This document shows, in pieces, positions 55,579-63,565 of a stretch of 64,000 nucleotides of DNA (positions are counted from its first letter, which is position 1; each line of letters starts with the position of its first letter). Origin of the DNA: a virus; the IMG/VR virus record IMGVR_UViG_3300025704_001538, positions 1 to 64,000 of that record; one strand, written 5' to 3'. The notes beneath the pieces were generated by a model. The model saw only the letters and a program-made list of their open reading frames with translations. It was not told where the DNA came from and did not search any database. Made by a program: the position numbers and the translations under genes.

Positions 55579-57333
55579 TTGGAAAATAAAACATTAAACA
55601 ACTTACCTGAAGTAAGGGCTCTACGTATTCTTGAAGAATACGATGGATACAATAACTATATCCTAAAACTTCAGTCTAAAATGAGGAAGTTTAATCATTT
55701 TAAGTTGACACGAGCTCAGTCGGATTACATAATAAAGTTTAATAAAGTAGTCCCTAAAATAGCTAGAAGGTGGGTTGAGTTAGATAGTTACTTCGCAAAA
55801 AAGTTAATGGACGACAAACTTTTAACTAAAAAACCCGAAAAGATTTATATTGAAAAACTTTTAGTTGAGAAAGAGAAGTCATATCACATATGGGGAAAAC
55901 TTTTCGATAAGGAGGAACTTTCAAGCATTTGGTTACCTAAAGTTGCTCTTCATAAGAATAGACAAAGAGAGGTGAATATAGACTATGAAAAGTATAGTCA
56001 TCGACCCCCACTATCACACCAAATAGAGGCAATAGAAAAATTAGTAGGTAACGACAAATATATTTTAGCGGATGACATGGGTCTTGGTAAAACCACATCC
56101 ACAGTAATAGCTTCTTTAGAAAATAACTCTGAAAAAGTTTTAATTATATGTCCCGCGTCACTAAAAATAAATTGGCAAAGAGAGATAGAAAACTACACAG
56201 ACAGAGATATTTCTATCATTGATGGTAAGAAATGGGAACCCTCGGATTACACAATAATAAATTATGACATTCTCAAAAACTTTCATGACCCAAAACATCC
56301 TGACAAATCAGATATTTTAAATTACGGTTTTGATTTGGTTGTTATGGATGAGGCTCATTATATACAAAACGTTAAAGCCGCGAGAACTAAAATCGCAAAC
56401 AACATAGCGAAAAAAGTAGGTAAAGTATGGTTGTTAACGGGAACTCCGATGACTTCACGACCCATGAATTATTATAATCTTTTAGATTTGGTTGATTCAC
56501 CTGTTGCCGAAAACTGGATGGCTTATGCAATAAGATACTGTGCGGGATACCAATTTAATGTTGGGGCAAAAAAAGTTTGGAATGTTTCAGGGTCTTCAAA
56601 TCTTGAAGAACTCCGAGACCGAACAAAACCTCAGGTTTTGAGAAGGTTGAAAGAAGATATTTTAGATTTACCCGAAAAGATTATCACACCGGTTTATTTA
56701 AAGTTAAAATCAAAAGAATACGAAAAATTAATGGGAGAATACTATGATTGGTATAATTCATCTGAAGAATCCACATCACTCACAATACAGTTCTCTAAAT
56801 TAATGAAAGTGAGACAGGTTATCGCTGAGAGTAAAATAAAAAACACTATAGAGTTGGCTCAGAACATAATAGACCAAGGAAAAAAGGTTATAATTTTTAC
56901 TAATTTTACAGACACTCTTAATAAGATTACCGACCATTTTGGTAAATCTGCGGTTAAACTTGATGGTAAAATGTCAAAACCTCAGAGACAATATTCAGTG
57001 GACGAATTTCAAAGTAACGAAAAAATAAATGTTTTTGTGGGTAATTTAAAAGCTGCGGGTGTTGGTATAACATTAACCGCGGCTGAAGCAGTTATAATGA
57101 ACGATTTATCATTTGTACCCTCAGACCATTCTCAAGCAGAAGACAGAGCTTATAGATACGGACAAAAATTTTCGGTGTCGGTGTACTACCCAATTTTTGA
57201 GAATGCAATAGAAGGTATCATATATAATATACTCAACAAAAAGAAAAACATTTTTGAGACAGTTATGGGTGATAACGAAGGAAAGGGTGATATAATGGAA
57301 GAAATACTAAATATGATTTCAGAAAAAAGATGA
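55579..57333 (+). CDS. SNF2-family DNA helicase (SMARCAL1/HepA-like)
   Basis: About 584 aa from the TTG at 55579 (VLENKTLNNLPEVRALRILE region). A TTG at 55549 lies inside the promoter, and the first ATG (55681) would cut conserved N-terminal sequence. SNF2 motifs: Q/I, ILADDMGLGKTT with K171; Ia, LIICPASLKINWQREI; II, DEAH at 257-260 (VVMDEAHYIQN); III, VWLLTGTPMTSRPMNY; V, AAGVGITLTAA; VI, QAEDRAYRYGQ near 519. SMARCAL1-type enzymes anneal or remodel stalled forks; a UvsW-like role in recombination-dependent replication is inferred. First of four plus-strand genes. Confidence 0.85.
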   Translation: MENKTLNNLPEVRALRILEEYDGYNNYILKLQSKMRKFNHFKLTRAQSDYIIKFNKVVPKIARRWVELDSYFAKKLMDDKLLTKKPEKIYIEKLLVEKEKSYHIWGKLFDKEELSSIWLPKVALHKNRQREVNIDYEKYSHRPPLSHQIEAIEKLVGNDKYILADDMGLGKTTSTVIASLENNSEKVLIICPASLKINWQREIENYTDRDISIIDGKKWEPSDYTIINYDILKNFHDPKHPDKSDILNYGFDLVVMDEAHYIQNVKAARTKIANNIAKKVGKVWLLTGTPMTSRPMNYYNLLDLVDSPVAENWMAYAIRYCAGYQFNVGAKKVWNVSGSSNLEELRDRTKPQVLRRLKEDILDLPEKIITPVYLKLKSKEYEKLMGEYYDWYNSSEESTSLTIQFSKLMKVRQVIAESKIKNTIELAQNIIDQGKKVIIFTNFTDTLNKITDHFGKSAVKLDGKMSKPQRQYSVDEFQSNEKINVFVGNLKAAGVGITLTAAEAVIMNDLSFVPSDHSQAEDRAYRYGQKFSVSVYYPIFENAIEGIIYNILNKKKNIFETVMGDNEGKGDIMEEILNMISEKR

Positions 57334-57352
57334 ATTATTTTGTGTTCCGCGT

Positions 57353-57360
57353 TATTTATA
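57353..57360 (+). promoter_or_regulatory. TATTTATA late-type motif upstream of the SOD-fusion gene
   Basis: Plus-strand TATTTATAGATAAAATAAAT, box ending 13 nt before the ATG at 57374. Same form as the tape measure and neck sites, implying late expression with structural genes. Confidence 0.5.
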
Positions 57361-57373
57361 GATAAAATAAATT

Positions 57374-58921
57374 ATGGGAACTAAGTCAAAAATAGAAAAA
57401 ATACGAGAGATAGAAAACCGTATTATTACTGAAAAAATCGGTAATAAGTTACCCAGTCAAATAATTCAAGAAATGAAAAAAATAGGAATCGAAAGGTTAC
57501 CTTATTCTTATTCAGCCGTTGAACGTTTTATAGATAAAGAAACTATGAATGTTCATTATAACAAACACTATAAGGGATATGTTGAAAAACTCAACAAAGC
57601 GATTAAAGATAAGAGAGGTAAAGATAAGAATCTCGAAGACATTGTAAAAACAATATCAATGTTCGATTATACAGTAAAAAACAACGCTGGCGGAGCCTTT
57701 AATCACGCATTATTTTGGAAAATGTTGAGTCCAGAAAAACAAAGGTGTTCAGGTGAGATATATAAAAAGATAATTAAAGACTTTAAAACTTTTAATAATT
57801 TTAAAAGTAAATTTGAGTCCGTCGCACAAAAAAGGTTTGGTTCAGGATGGGTTTGGTTAGTTTTAACAAAAAATAATCGATTAAAGATAATGTCGACCCC
57901 GAATCAAGACAACCCTCTTATGAACACAATTAAAGGGGGTGGGTTTCCATTGTTAGGTTTAGACCTATGGGAACACTCATATTATCTTAAATATAGAAAT
58001 AAAAAAGATGATTATATAAAGAATTTTTGGTCAGTGGTTAATTGGTCATTTGTAAATGATTTATATAATAGTCAAAATAAGGGAACCTTGACTGAGTCAG
58101 TACGACCCAAGGAGTTATTAGTTGAGTCTGAAAGTTCAGGATGTTCATCAAGGGATGTGAAAGAAACTATCGATTTATTCAATAAAAACCCAAGAATTAA
58201 ATGGTCTTATAGAAAGGCGATAGATGAAATCTTTAAGGAAATATTTAAAGATTTTTGGAGAGAAAAACAAGGGGACCAGTTATCAGGTATTTATGATTTT
58301 GAGTATGAAGGTGTGGTCGAACCAGGAAGGTCAGTTCTAAATAAGATTAATACCAACGCAACGACATTTTGTCTATTAATGAATGATATGAACAAGGTGT
58401 TAAAGTATTACGGACACCAACCAATTAGTTTCAAAGGTAAAAGTGAAAGTCAACAAATAAAAGAGGTTTATAGATTTATAGGTTATATAAGAAATTTTAA
58501 AACAAGATTATTTGGACATGCGTCAAAAACGTTAACGAATATGTATAAAACTGTTAATAGAAGACACAAACAAGGTGACAGAACTGAACAAAATTCTGTC
58601 AAACTTTTAAATAAAATTTTTGGTGATGGAAATGTAAAACAAGTTGGTGAGATGGGTAGTGTCGTCGATGCGATAGGTGGAGTTGATGCCGTGATAAGAA
58701 CACCTGAAGGTGATAAAACAGCACAAATAAAACCATTTAAATACTATACAGAAGACGATGGTAAAATCATTATGTTTGATACGGGAGTTATAAAACCCTA
58801 TAAAACTGATTGGTTAGTTTTTCATAATAGCAAAAAAGGTGTAATGGTATTCGATAATAGTAATACTGAGATAATAGGGGGTAGATATGTCTTTAATAAA
58901 GAGGATTTATATAATACTTAA
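57374..58921 (+). CDS. Fe/Mn superoxide dismutase fused to a PD-(D/E)XK-like nuclease domain
   Basis: 515 aa. Residues ~40-232 are a complete Fe/Mn SOD: LPYSYSAVERFIDKETMNVH, then NNAGGAFNHALFW, then RFGSGWVWLVL, then GLDLWEHSYYLKY. All four metal ligands are present (H61, H111, D197, H201), as are Tyr69 and Gln178 in NQDNPL, as in Mn-type enzymes. A Ser-rich linker (235-258, with LLVESESSG) leads to a ~255-residue C-terminal domain whose end has E405, D438 and Q451-x-K453 (GGVDAVI, then TAQIKPF), a PD-(D/E)XK-like pattern. The N-terminus is a short basic helix ending IITE. It lies between SNF2 and neck genes. Dismutation of superoxide is expected; the fusion partner's role is unknown. Confidence 0.85.
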   Translation: MGTKSKIEKIREIENRIITEKIGNKLPSQIIQEMKKIGIERLPYSYSAVERFIDKETMNVHYNKHYKGYVEKLNKAIKDKRGKDKNLEDIVKTISMFDYTVKNNAGGAFNHALFWKMLSPEKQRCSGEIYKKIIKDFKTFNNFKSKFESVAQKRFGSGWVWLVLTKNNRLKIMSTPNQDNPLMNTIKGGGFPLLGLDLWEHSYYLKYRNKKDDYIKNFWSVVNWSFVNDLYNSQNKGTLTESVRPKELLVESESSGCSSRDVKETIDLFNKNPRIKWSYRKAIDEIFKEIFKDFWREKQGDQLSGIYDFEYEGVVEPGRSVLNKINTNATTFCLLMNDMNKVLKYYGHQPISFKGKSESQQIKEVYRFIGYIRNFKTRLFGHASKTLTNMYKTVNRRHKQGDRTEQNSVKLLNKIFGDGNVKQVGEMGSVVDAIGGVDAVIRTPEGDKTAQIKPFKYYTEDDGKIIMFDTGVIKPYKTDWLVFHNSKKGVMVFDNSNTEIIGGRYVFNKEDLYNT

Positions 58922-58929
58922 TATTTATA
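58922..58929 (+). promoter_or_regulatory. TATTTATA late-type motif upstream of the gp13-like neck gene
   Basis: Plus-strand TATTTATAATAAAAAGGTAT then ATG at 58942; box ends 12 nt before the start and overlaps the previous stop codon. Almost identical to the tape measure site on the other strand. Confidence 0.5.
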
Positions 58930-58941
58930 ATAAAAAGGTAT

Positions 58942-60054
58942 ATGTCTGCAATAACTGAACCACAAAGAAGTAAATTATTTACTAGAATAAAACACCTATT
59001 AGGAGCTCCTATAAGAGGTGTTGAAATAACCGATGAAATGATGGACTCACTATTAGAGTTGTCCATACAGGATTACGCTCAATATGTTAATGATTGGTTA
59101 ATAGAATCACAATGGACCTCGTTATATGGTTTAAATTTAGATGAACAGTCATTAACTAGAGCATTTATTAGTCGAAGTTTAGACTGGGAAACTCAGTATA
59201 CTTACGCATATTCTAAGATTGTGGGACTTCAAGCGGGGGGTGACTCCGTTTTGAAGAAAGATTATATTGATTTGGTTGCAGGACAACAGATTTATGAAAT
59301 ACCCAAAGGAAGAGAATTAAATGAACTTTTATGGTTTAGTCGAGCAGAATTAGACGCCGCTTATTTTGACCCATTTATGGGTGGATTTGGTGGTTTTGGT
59401 GGAGGAGGTTTAGGTGGTGGCGCTGGTTTTTCACAAATGGGTACTACAGGAAATTATTTTATAACTCCCGCTTTCGATATCTTATTAAGAATGCAGGATA
59501 TTAACATTAAAAGAAGAATAATTTCGGGAGAGTTAACATATAGAGTTACCGCACTTCCTAATGGTAAAAAGGCAGTACACCTAATGAACGTACCTGGAGG
59601 TAAGTTTGATTTCGGGAACCTTGAAAACAATCAATACAAAGTATGGTATTGGTATTACGAAACCGATGATAGGGACTCATGTTTAGCGGAAAACCCTGAT
59701 ATTGTTAGACTTCCTTCAGATATTCCGATAGATGAAATGTTATGGGATGAATTAAATAGTCCGGCACAGACATGGGTAAGAAGGTGGTTCACGTCATACG
59801 TAAAAGAATCATTAGGTAGAGTTAGAGGAAAATACCAGGGAAATTTAAAAACGCCTGATTCGGAGATACAATTAGAATACGATTCGTTATTAACAGAATC
59901 TAAAGATGAAAAATCTAAATTAATTGAAGAATTAACACAGAGATTAGAAAGGTTAAGACCTGACAAAATGATGGAGAGACAGGCAAGTGAGGCTGAAAAT
60001 TTAAATAAATCATTACAATATAGGGCATTCCCAAGACAGTTTTACTCTATCTAA
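58942..60054 (+). CDS. Neck protein, gp13-like
   Basis: 370 aa (T4 gp13 is 309). The N-terminus fits the gp13 neck family: RIKHLLGAPIRGVEITDEMM, then LLELSIQDYAQYVNDWLIES (helix, 'LGAP', then an acidic D..ld..l..al.dY..Y pattern). A Gly/Phe-rich loop (FMGGFGGFGGGGLGGGAGF) at ~145-163 is unusual and probably surface-exposed. The C-terminal helix (ESKDEKSKLIEELTQRLERL) is charged. gp13-type proteins complete the head and form the collar that joins head and tail. Followed one base later by a small beta gene. Confidence 0.6.
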   Translation: MSAITEPQRSKLFTRIKHLLGAPIRGVEITDEMMDSLLELSIQDYAQYVNDWLIESQWTSLYGLNLDEQSLTRAFISRSLDWETQYTYAYSKIVGLQAGGDSVLKKDYIDLVAGQQIYEIPKGRELNELLWFSRAELDAAYFDPFMGGFGGFGGGGLGGGAGFSQMGTTGNYFITPAFDILLRMQDINIKRRIISGELTYRVTALPNGKKAVHLMNVPGGKFDFGNLENNQYKVWYWYYETDDRDSCLAENPDIVRLPSDIPIDEMLWDELNSPAQTWVRRWFTSYVKESLGRVRGKYQGNLKTPDSEIQLEYDSLLTESKDEKSKLIEELTQRLERLRPDKMMERQASEAENLNKSLQYRAFPRQFYSI

Positions 60055-60055
60055 A

Positions 60056-60388
60056 ATGGCGATATTTAAATCAACACCAGTTACTAAAATTATTAATGGT
60101 ATCACCATTAAAACATCAGAAGCAACTTTATTAAGTAATTCTAATTATAAAACTAACGGAGAAAGTGCGATTATTGTTAAAGACCTTAAGGCTTGTCAAG
60201 TAGAATTAGATTCAAAAACTACCGAAAATATAACAATAAAAGCTCTTTGTGATGTATTAATAATTGCCGATTACTCTATAGATGATGAGTATGATGAGAT
60301 ACAACTTAATTCAGGGGCATCTGTAGAGTTAAGATTTTTAAGAGATGGATGGTATATTATGTCATCTGATGGGTTAAAGAACTCATAA
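60056..60388 (+). CDS. Small beta-rich virion protein candidate
   Basis: 110 aa, no signal peptide. Alternating strands (IINGITIKTSEATLL, ESAIIVKDLKACQVELDSKT, ITIKALCDVLIIADYS, ASVELRFLRDGWYIMSS) suggest a compact beta-helix or beta-sandwich. Coupled to the neck gene (one-base gap) and convergent with DNA polymerase, overlapping its end by 32 bases. Decoration or collar protein is possible; not recognised. Confidence 0.5.
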   Translation: MAIFKSTPVTKIINGITIKTSEATLLSNSNYKTNGESAIIVKDLKACQVELDSKTTENITIKALCDVLIIADYSIDDEYDEIQLNSGASVELRFLRDGWYIMSSDGLKNS

Positions 60389-63116
60389 TAGTCTTATTTT
60401 TATTTACATATTCCTTATTTACTAAATCCATAGTGTTGTCTACATACATGTAGTATGGGTCTATTCCCACAGATTTCCAAAAAATTTGTTCTGTATCAGA
60501 AAGAGTTAATACCTCATCTAAAGTGTCTTGGTCACCGTCCTTTCTTGGATACCCCCTAACAAGTTTTGTTTGTGTTTTAGTAAATAGAGGTCTATCATCA
60601 GGATTTTCTACAAGTATTTCATCCCTAATCTCAGGAGAAAAAACAACCAATAAAGGTTCGATACGTTTGTTAAACGCAGTGATATAACGAGGGACATTGT
60701 AATCACCCAACTTATCGGGGTTTTGCTCAATATCATTTTCATCTACGTAATAACAGTTAATAACCACCTCATCTTTTTTCTTTTGTACATCACCGTGTGA
60801 TTTACGAGTACCGTTATTTACATAATAAATGGTATCGCCAAGACCGACACTAAGACCATTTGCCATTGCAAGTTCCATATGTGCTTGACGAGACATGAAT
60901 GACCCTGACTTAGTTCTTTTTGTGATGTGAACTTTATATTCCTCGATACTTTGTTTTACCCTCGCCTTATTTGCAATTTTTGCAATCGGTATTTCACGAT
61001 TATAAAGTTTACCTACGTAATCATAATAAGAATCCAAAAACTCCTGACCTTTACCGTCCAACAACATACTAAGACCCGAATCCAAAAACTCGGCAACGTA
61101 TGTCTGCAGTTTTTTAGATTTAATAGTGTTACCTGTGAGTTTCACCTTTCCCTTATCCGTGAGTAGAGCGTAGTTTTTACGGGCAACATTAATTGTTGCC
61201 GGCCATTGTCCATCAGTATCAAGACCCATTTCATCTCTCATAAACAAATCATTATACTCCGCAACATCAGCTTCAGACCCCGAATATTCTTTATCCTTCT
61301 CAACCAAACCGTTTAATCCTTTTCCTATGTATGTGTGCGAATCACGACCTTCAGGAACTGAGAAGTTAACACCATCAGTATCCATAACGAGTGGTTCATA
61401 CCCTCTCTGCATAAACCACATAATCATCTGTCTAAGGTATTGTCTACCCGTACAAGTAATTTGTTCACCCATATCCATGTCACCCCACGGAAATACATGT
61501 GGGGCGGACAACGAACCAAAAAATGCGTTAATAAAAATTTTAATAGGAAGTTGTTTACGGTTATATTGTGATGATAACTTAGGGTCGGTAGTATAATGGT
61601 CAGAAGCCAGTTTCTTGTACTTGATACGAGTATCACGGAAATACTTCAACATACTCTTCATCGCACCTGTAACGTCACACTTAGGGAATACATCGTGTAC
61701 CAATTGAATAGAGGGGTATAGAGACGAGTAATCAAGTTTAAGTACATCAGTGGAGTACCCGACCTGTAATAGTCGTGAGAGACCCCCTGTAAACGAACGC
61801 TTGTCCCCTTTCTTTGGTATTGCAAGTCCGTGTTTGTACGACCAAGACATCATAATCATTTTCCATAGTGTCGCAGTTCCCATTGTGGAAAGTCTTTCGT
61901 ATGTGGTAGGTACAAGTTTTGCAAGAAGGAAGTTCGCTTGATTGAACTCCTCATCAACAACCATAGTTTCCCAAATATCGTCATATAGGTATCTTTCGAT
62001 GAGATACTCTCCATTTACTTTTTCGTAATGACCAGGAAATCTTTCCATAAGGTTTTCTGTGCCAGGTGAACCCATTTCTTTATACCCGCCTGTTTTGGGG
62101 TTGAAGTAATAGTCTTTGTTATCGAAATAGATTTTACCAATCTTATCACCCTTAACATATACACGGTTTTCTTTTTCTGCTCCGATAAACTGGGTGATAT
62201 ACTTAAGACCCCAACTTTTGATGTCCGAGTTAATGGCTTGAGCTCGTCTGACTGCATGTGCAATATCTACGATATTATACCCCCACATCATCGTTTGGGT
62301 ATAGTCCTCCATCTCGTTGGCCAACTTGAGCATCCCGTTCTTTTGTCTTAATGTTTTTTCAGGGTTTAAGGTTTTCGCCACTTTATTTATATCTAAACCG
62401 AGTATAGTTGCACGAGTCAATATAAAAGGAAAGTCGAAAAACGCGGAGTTATATCCCCCTATAAGTGTTGGTTTTAGATAATTTATAGTATTAAAGAAGT
62501 CGATTATCATTTGTTTTTCTTCTTCTTCATTTTGGGCGGATATAACCTTTTCAAACCCTCGATTGTCTTTCATACCGATAAGGAACATTTTATTCTTTGT
62601 CGCATCAAGACCTGTGGTTTCGATGTCGAATACAAATCGGTGAACCTCATCATACTCGTCGAACCCCTTAAACAAACGTTTTTGCTTTTGACACAGATAT
62701 TGTTCTACTGGTGATAATATTGCGATAGCGTTTGTATTTTCTCTATCCCATGGGTCTAATCCACCCATTTTAAAAAAGTTTACGAGGTTAGAGTAAGTTT
62801 TGGTTGTTTTAACCATATACTTTAGACCTTGTTCCATTCTTTCATCGCCACGAGTGTCTAACTTTTCGATGATAATACCATGTTTGGACATGGCTTCCTT
62901 TTGTGCATATTTGGAACCGTTATAAAAGTTCTTACCTTTTAAGTCTCCAACCCATGCAAACGGGATAAAAGTTTCTGATTTAATTTGTTTTCCTTTTAGT
63001 GGGTCTTGAATGACTTTAAAAATCTTATTAGACCTGTAGTCGTATTCTAACGCTACAATATACTTTTCTTCATCCTCTCCGTGGAGGAATTGTTCAATTT
63101 CTTCTTGAGATACCAT
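60357..63116 (-). CDS. Family B DNA polymerase, T4 gp43-like
   Basis: 919 aa (T4 gp43 is 898). Exonuclease: Exo I FVFDIETTGLD with D164 and E166, Exo II GGYNSAFFDFPF with D228, Exo III in the NIVDIAHAV region. Polymerase: motif A LKLDYSSLYPSIQ with D462, motif B IKIFINAFFGSLSA, motif C VMDTDGVNFS with D579 and D581. Most family B enzymes have GDTDS at motif C; here it is MDTDG, with the two catalytic Asp kept. KNYALL serves as the KKRY-type motif. It replicates the phage genome with the gp41-like helicase and gp32-like SSB. A TTGACT/TATACT promoter lies ~70 nt upstream. Confidence 0.95.
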   Translation of the reverse strand: MVSQEEIEQFLHGEDEEKYIVALEYDYRSNKIFKVIQDPLKGKQIKSETFIPFAWVGDLKGKNFYNGSKYAQKEAMSKHGIIIEKLDTRGDERMEQGLKYMVKTTKTYSNLVNFFKMGGLDPWDRENTNAIAILSPVEQYLCQKQKRLFKGFDEYDEVHRFVFDIETTGLDATKNKMFLIGMKDNRGFEKVISAQNEEEEKQMIIDFFNTINYLKPTLIGGYNSAFFDFPFILTRATILGLDINKVAKTLNPEKTLRQKNGMLKLANEMEDYTQTMMWGYNIVDIAHAVRRAQAINSDIKSWGLKYITQFIGAEKENRVYVKGDKIGKIYFDNKDYYFNPKTGGYKEMGSPGTENLMERFPGHYEKVNGEYLIERYLYDDIWETMVVDEEFNQANFLLAKLVPTTYERLSTMGTATLWKMIMMSWSYKHGLAIPKKGDKRSFTGGLSRLLQVGYSTDVLKLDYSSLYPSIQLVHDVFPKCDVTGAMKSMLKYFRDTRIKYKKLASDHYTTDPKLSSQYNRKQLPIKIFINAFFGSLSAPHVFPWGDMDMGEQITCTGRQYLRQMIMWFMQRGYEPLVMDTDGVNFSVPEGRDSHTYIGKGLNGLVEKDKEYSGSEADVAEYNDLFMRDEMGLDTDGQWPATINVARKNYALLTDKGKVKLTGNTIKSKKLQTYVAEFLDSGLSMLLDGKGQEFLDSYYDYVGKLYNREIPIAKIANKARVKQSIEEYKVHITKRTKSGSFMSRQAHMELAMANGLSVGLGDTIYYVNNGTRKSHGDVQKKKDEVVINCYYVDENDIEQNPDKLGDYNVPRYITAFNKRIEPLLVVFSPEIRDEILVENPDDRPLFTKTQTKLVRGYPRKDGDQDTLDEVLTLSDTEQIFWKSVGIDPYYMYVDNTMDLVNKEYVNKNKTIMSSLTHQMT

Positions 63117-63186
63117 AATTTTAATTTTTACACTTGAGATATTATCCTCATATCGTAATGATATGATTACTCTTAGTATTGATTAA

Positions 63187-63215
63187 AGTATATGGATTTT
63201 TTAATGGAGAGTCAA
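63187..63215 (-). promoter_or_regulatory. Putative early promoter of DNA polymerase
   Basis: On the minus strand TTGACT, 17-base spacer, TATACT, overlapping the stop codon of the 117-aa gene and about 70 nt before the polymerase ATG. The 95-base gap also holds a small CATATC/GATATG hairpin at 63153-63169, between promoter and start codon. Confidence 0.5.
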
Positions 63216-63565
63216 TTTATATTAATGAATAACTTTTCTCTGATTGGACATATTAAGTCCCCATCTTTTGTTGTGATTGTAAACTCACCTATAAATCTAC
63301 CTGACTGATTAGTGTCTCTTAAAGACCATTTGTAGTATATGTAATACTCTTTTGGTGAGTCGGGGCTGTTTAATAATTTTTCGGTTATAAACGCATTGTT
63401 CATAATAATTTTTTGTGCCCCGTCCGATTCTCGTTTCATGGAAAATCTTATAGATGCATTAACTAAATCCTCATTAAATTTTTTATAATTGTCAGTTCTA
63501 CCGTCATTCACCACTTCCATAGTAAGTATGGGTAATTCACTATTATTTTTAATAAAAAATTCCAT
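63212..63565 (-). CDS. Small beta-sandwich protein, BppU-like N-domain candidate
   Basis: 117 aa. Single predicted beta-sandwich: NNSELPILTMEVVNDGRTDN, ASIRFSMKRESDGAQKIIMN, EYYIYYKWSLRDTNQSG, then GRFIGEFTITTKDGDLICPI. The 'V-x-F-x-x-K-x2-G...G-x-Y/F-x-G-E-F-x-I-T-x2-D-G-x3-x-P' pattern resembles phage baseplate upper/tip attachment domains. Directly follows (TAAATG) the ORF that runs off the right edge. A structural, fibre-related role is likely but unproven. Confidence 0.5.
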   Translation of the reverse strand: MEFFIKNNSELPILTMEVVNDGRTDNYKKFNEDLVNASIRFSMKRESDGAQKIIMNNAFITEKLLNSPDSPKEYYIYYKWSLRDTNQSGRFIGEFTITTKDGDLICPIREKLFININ

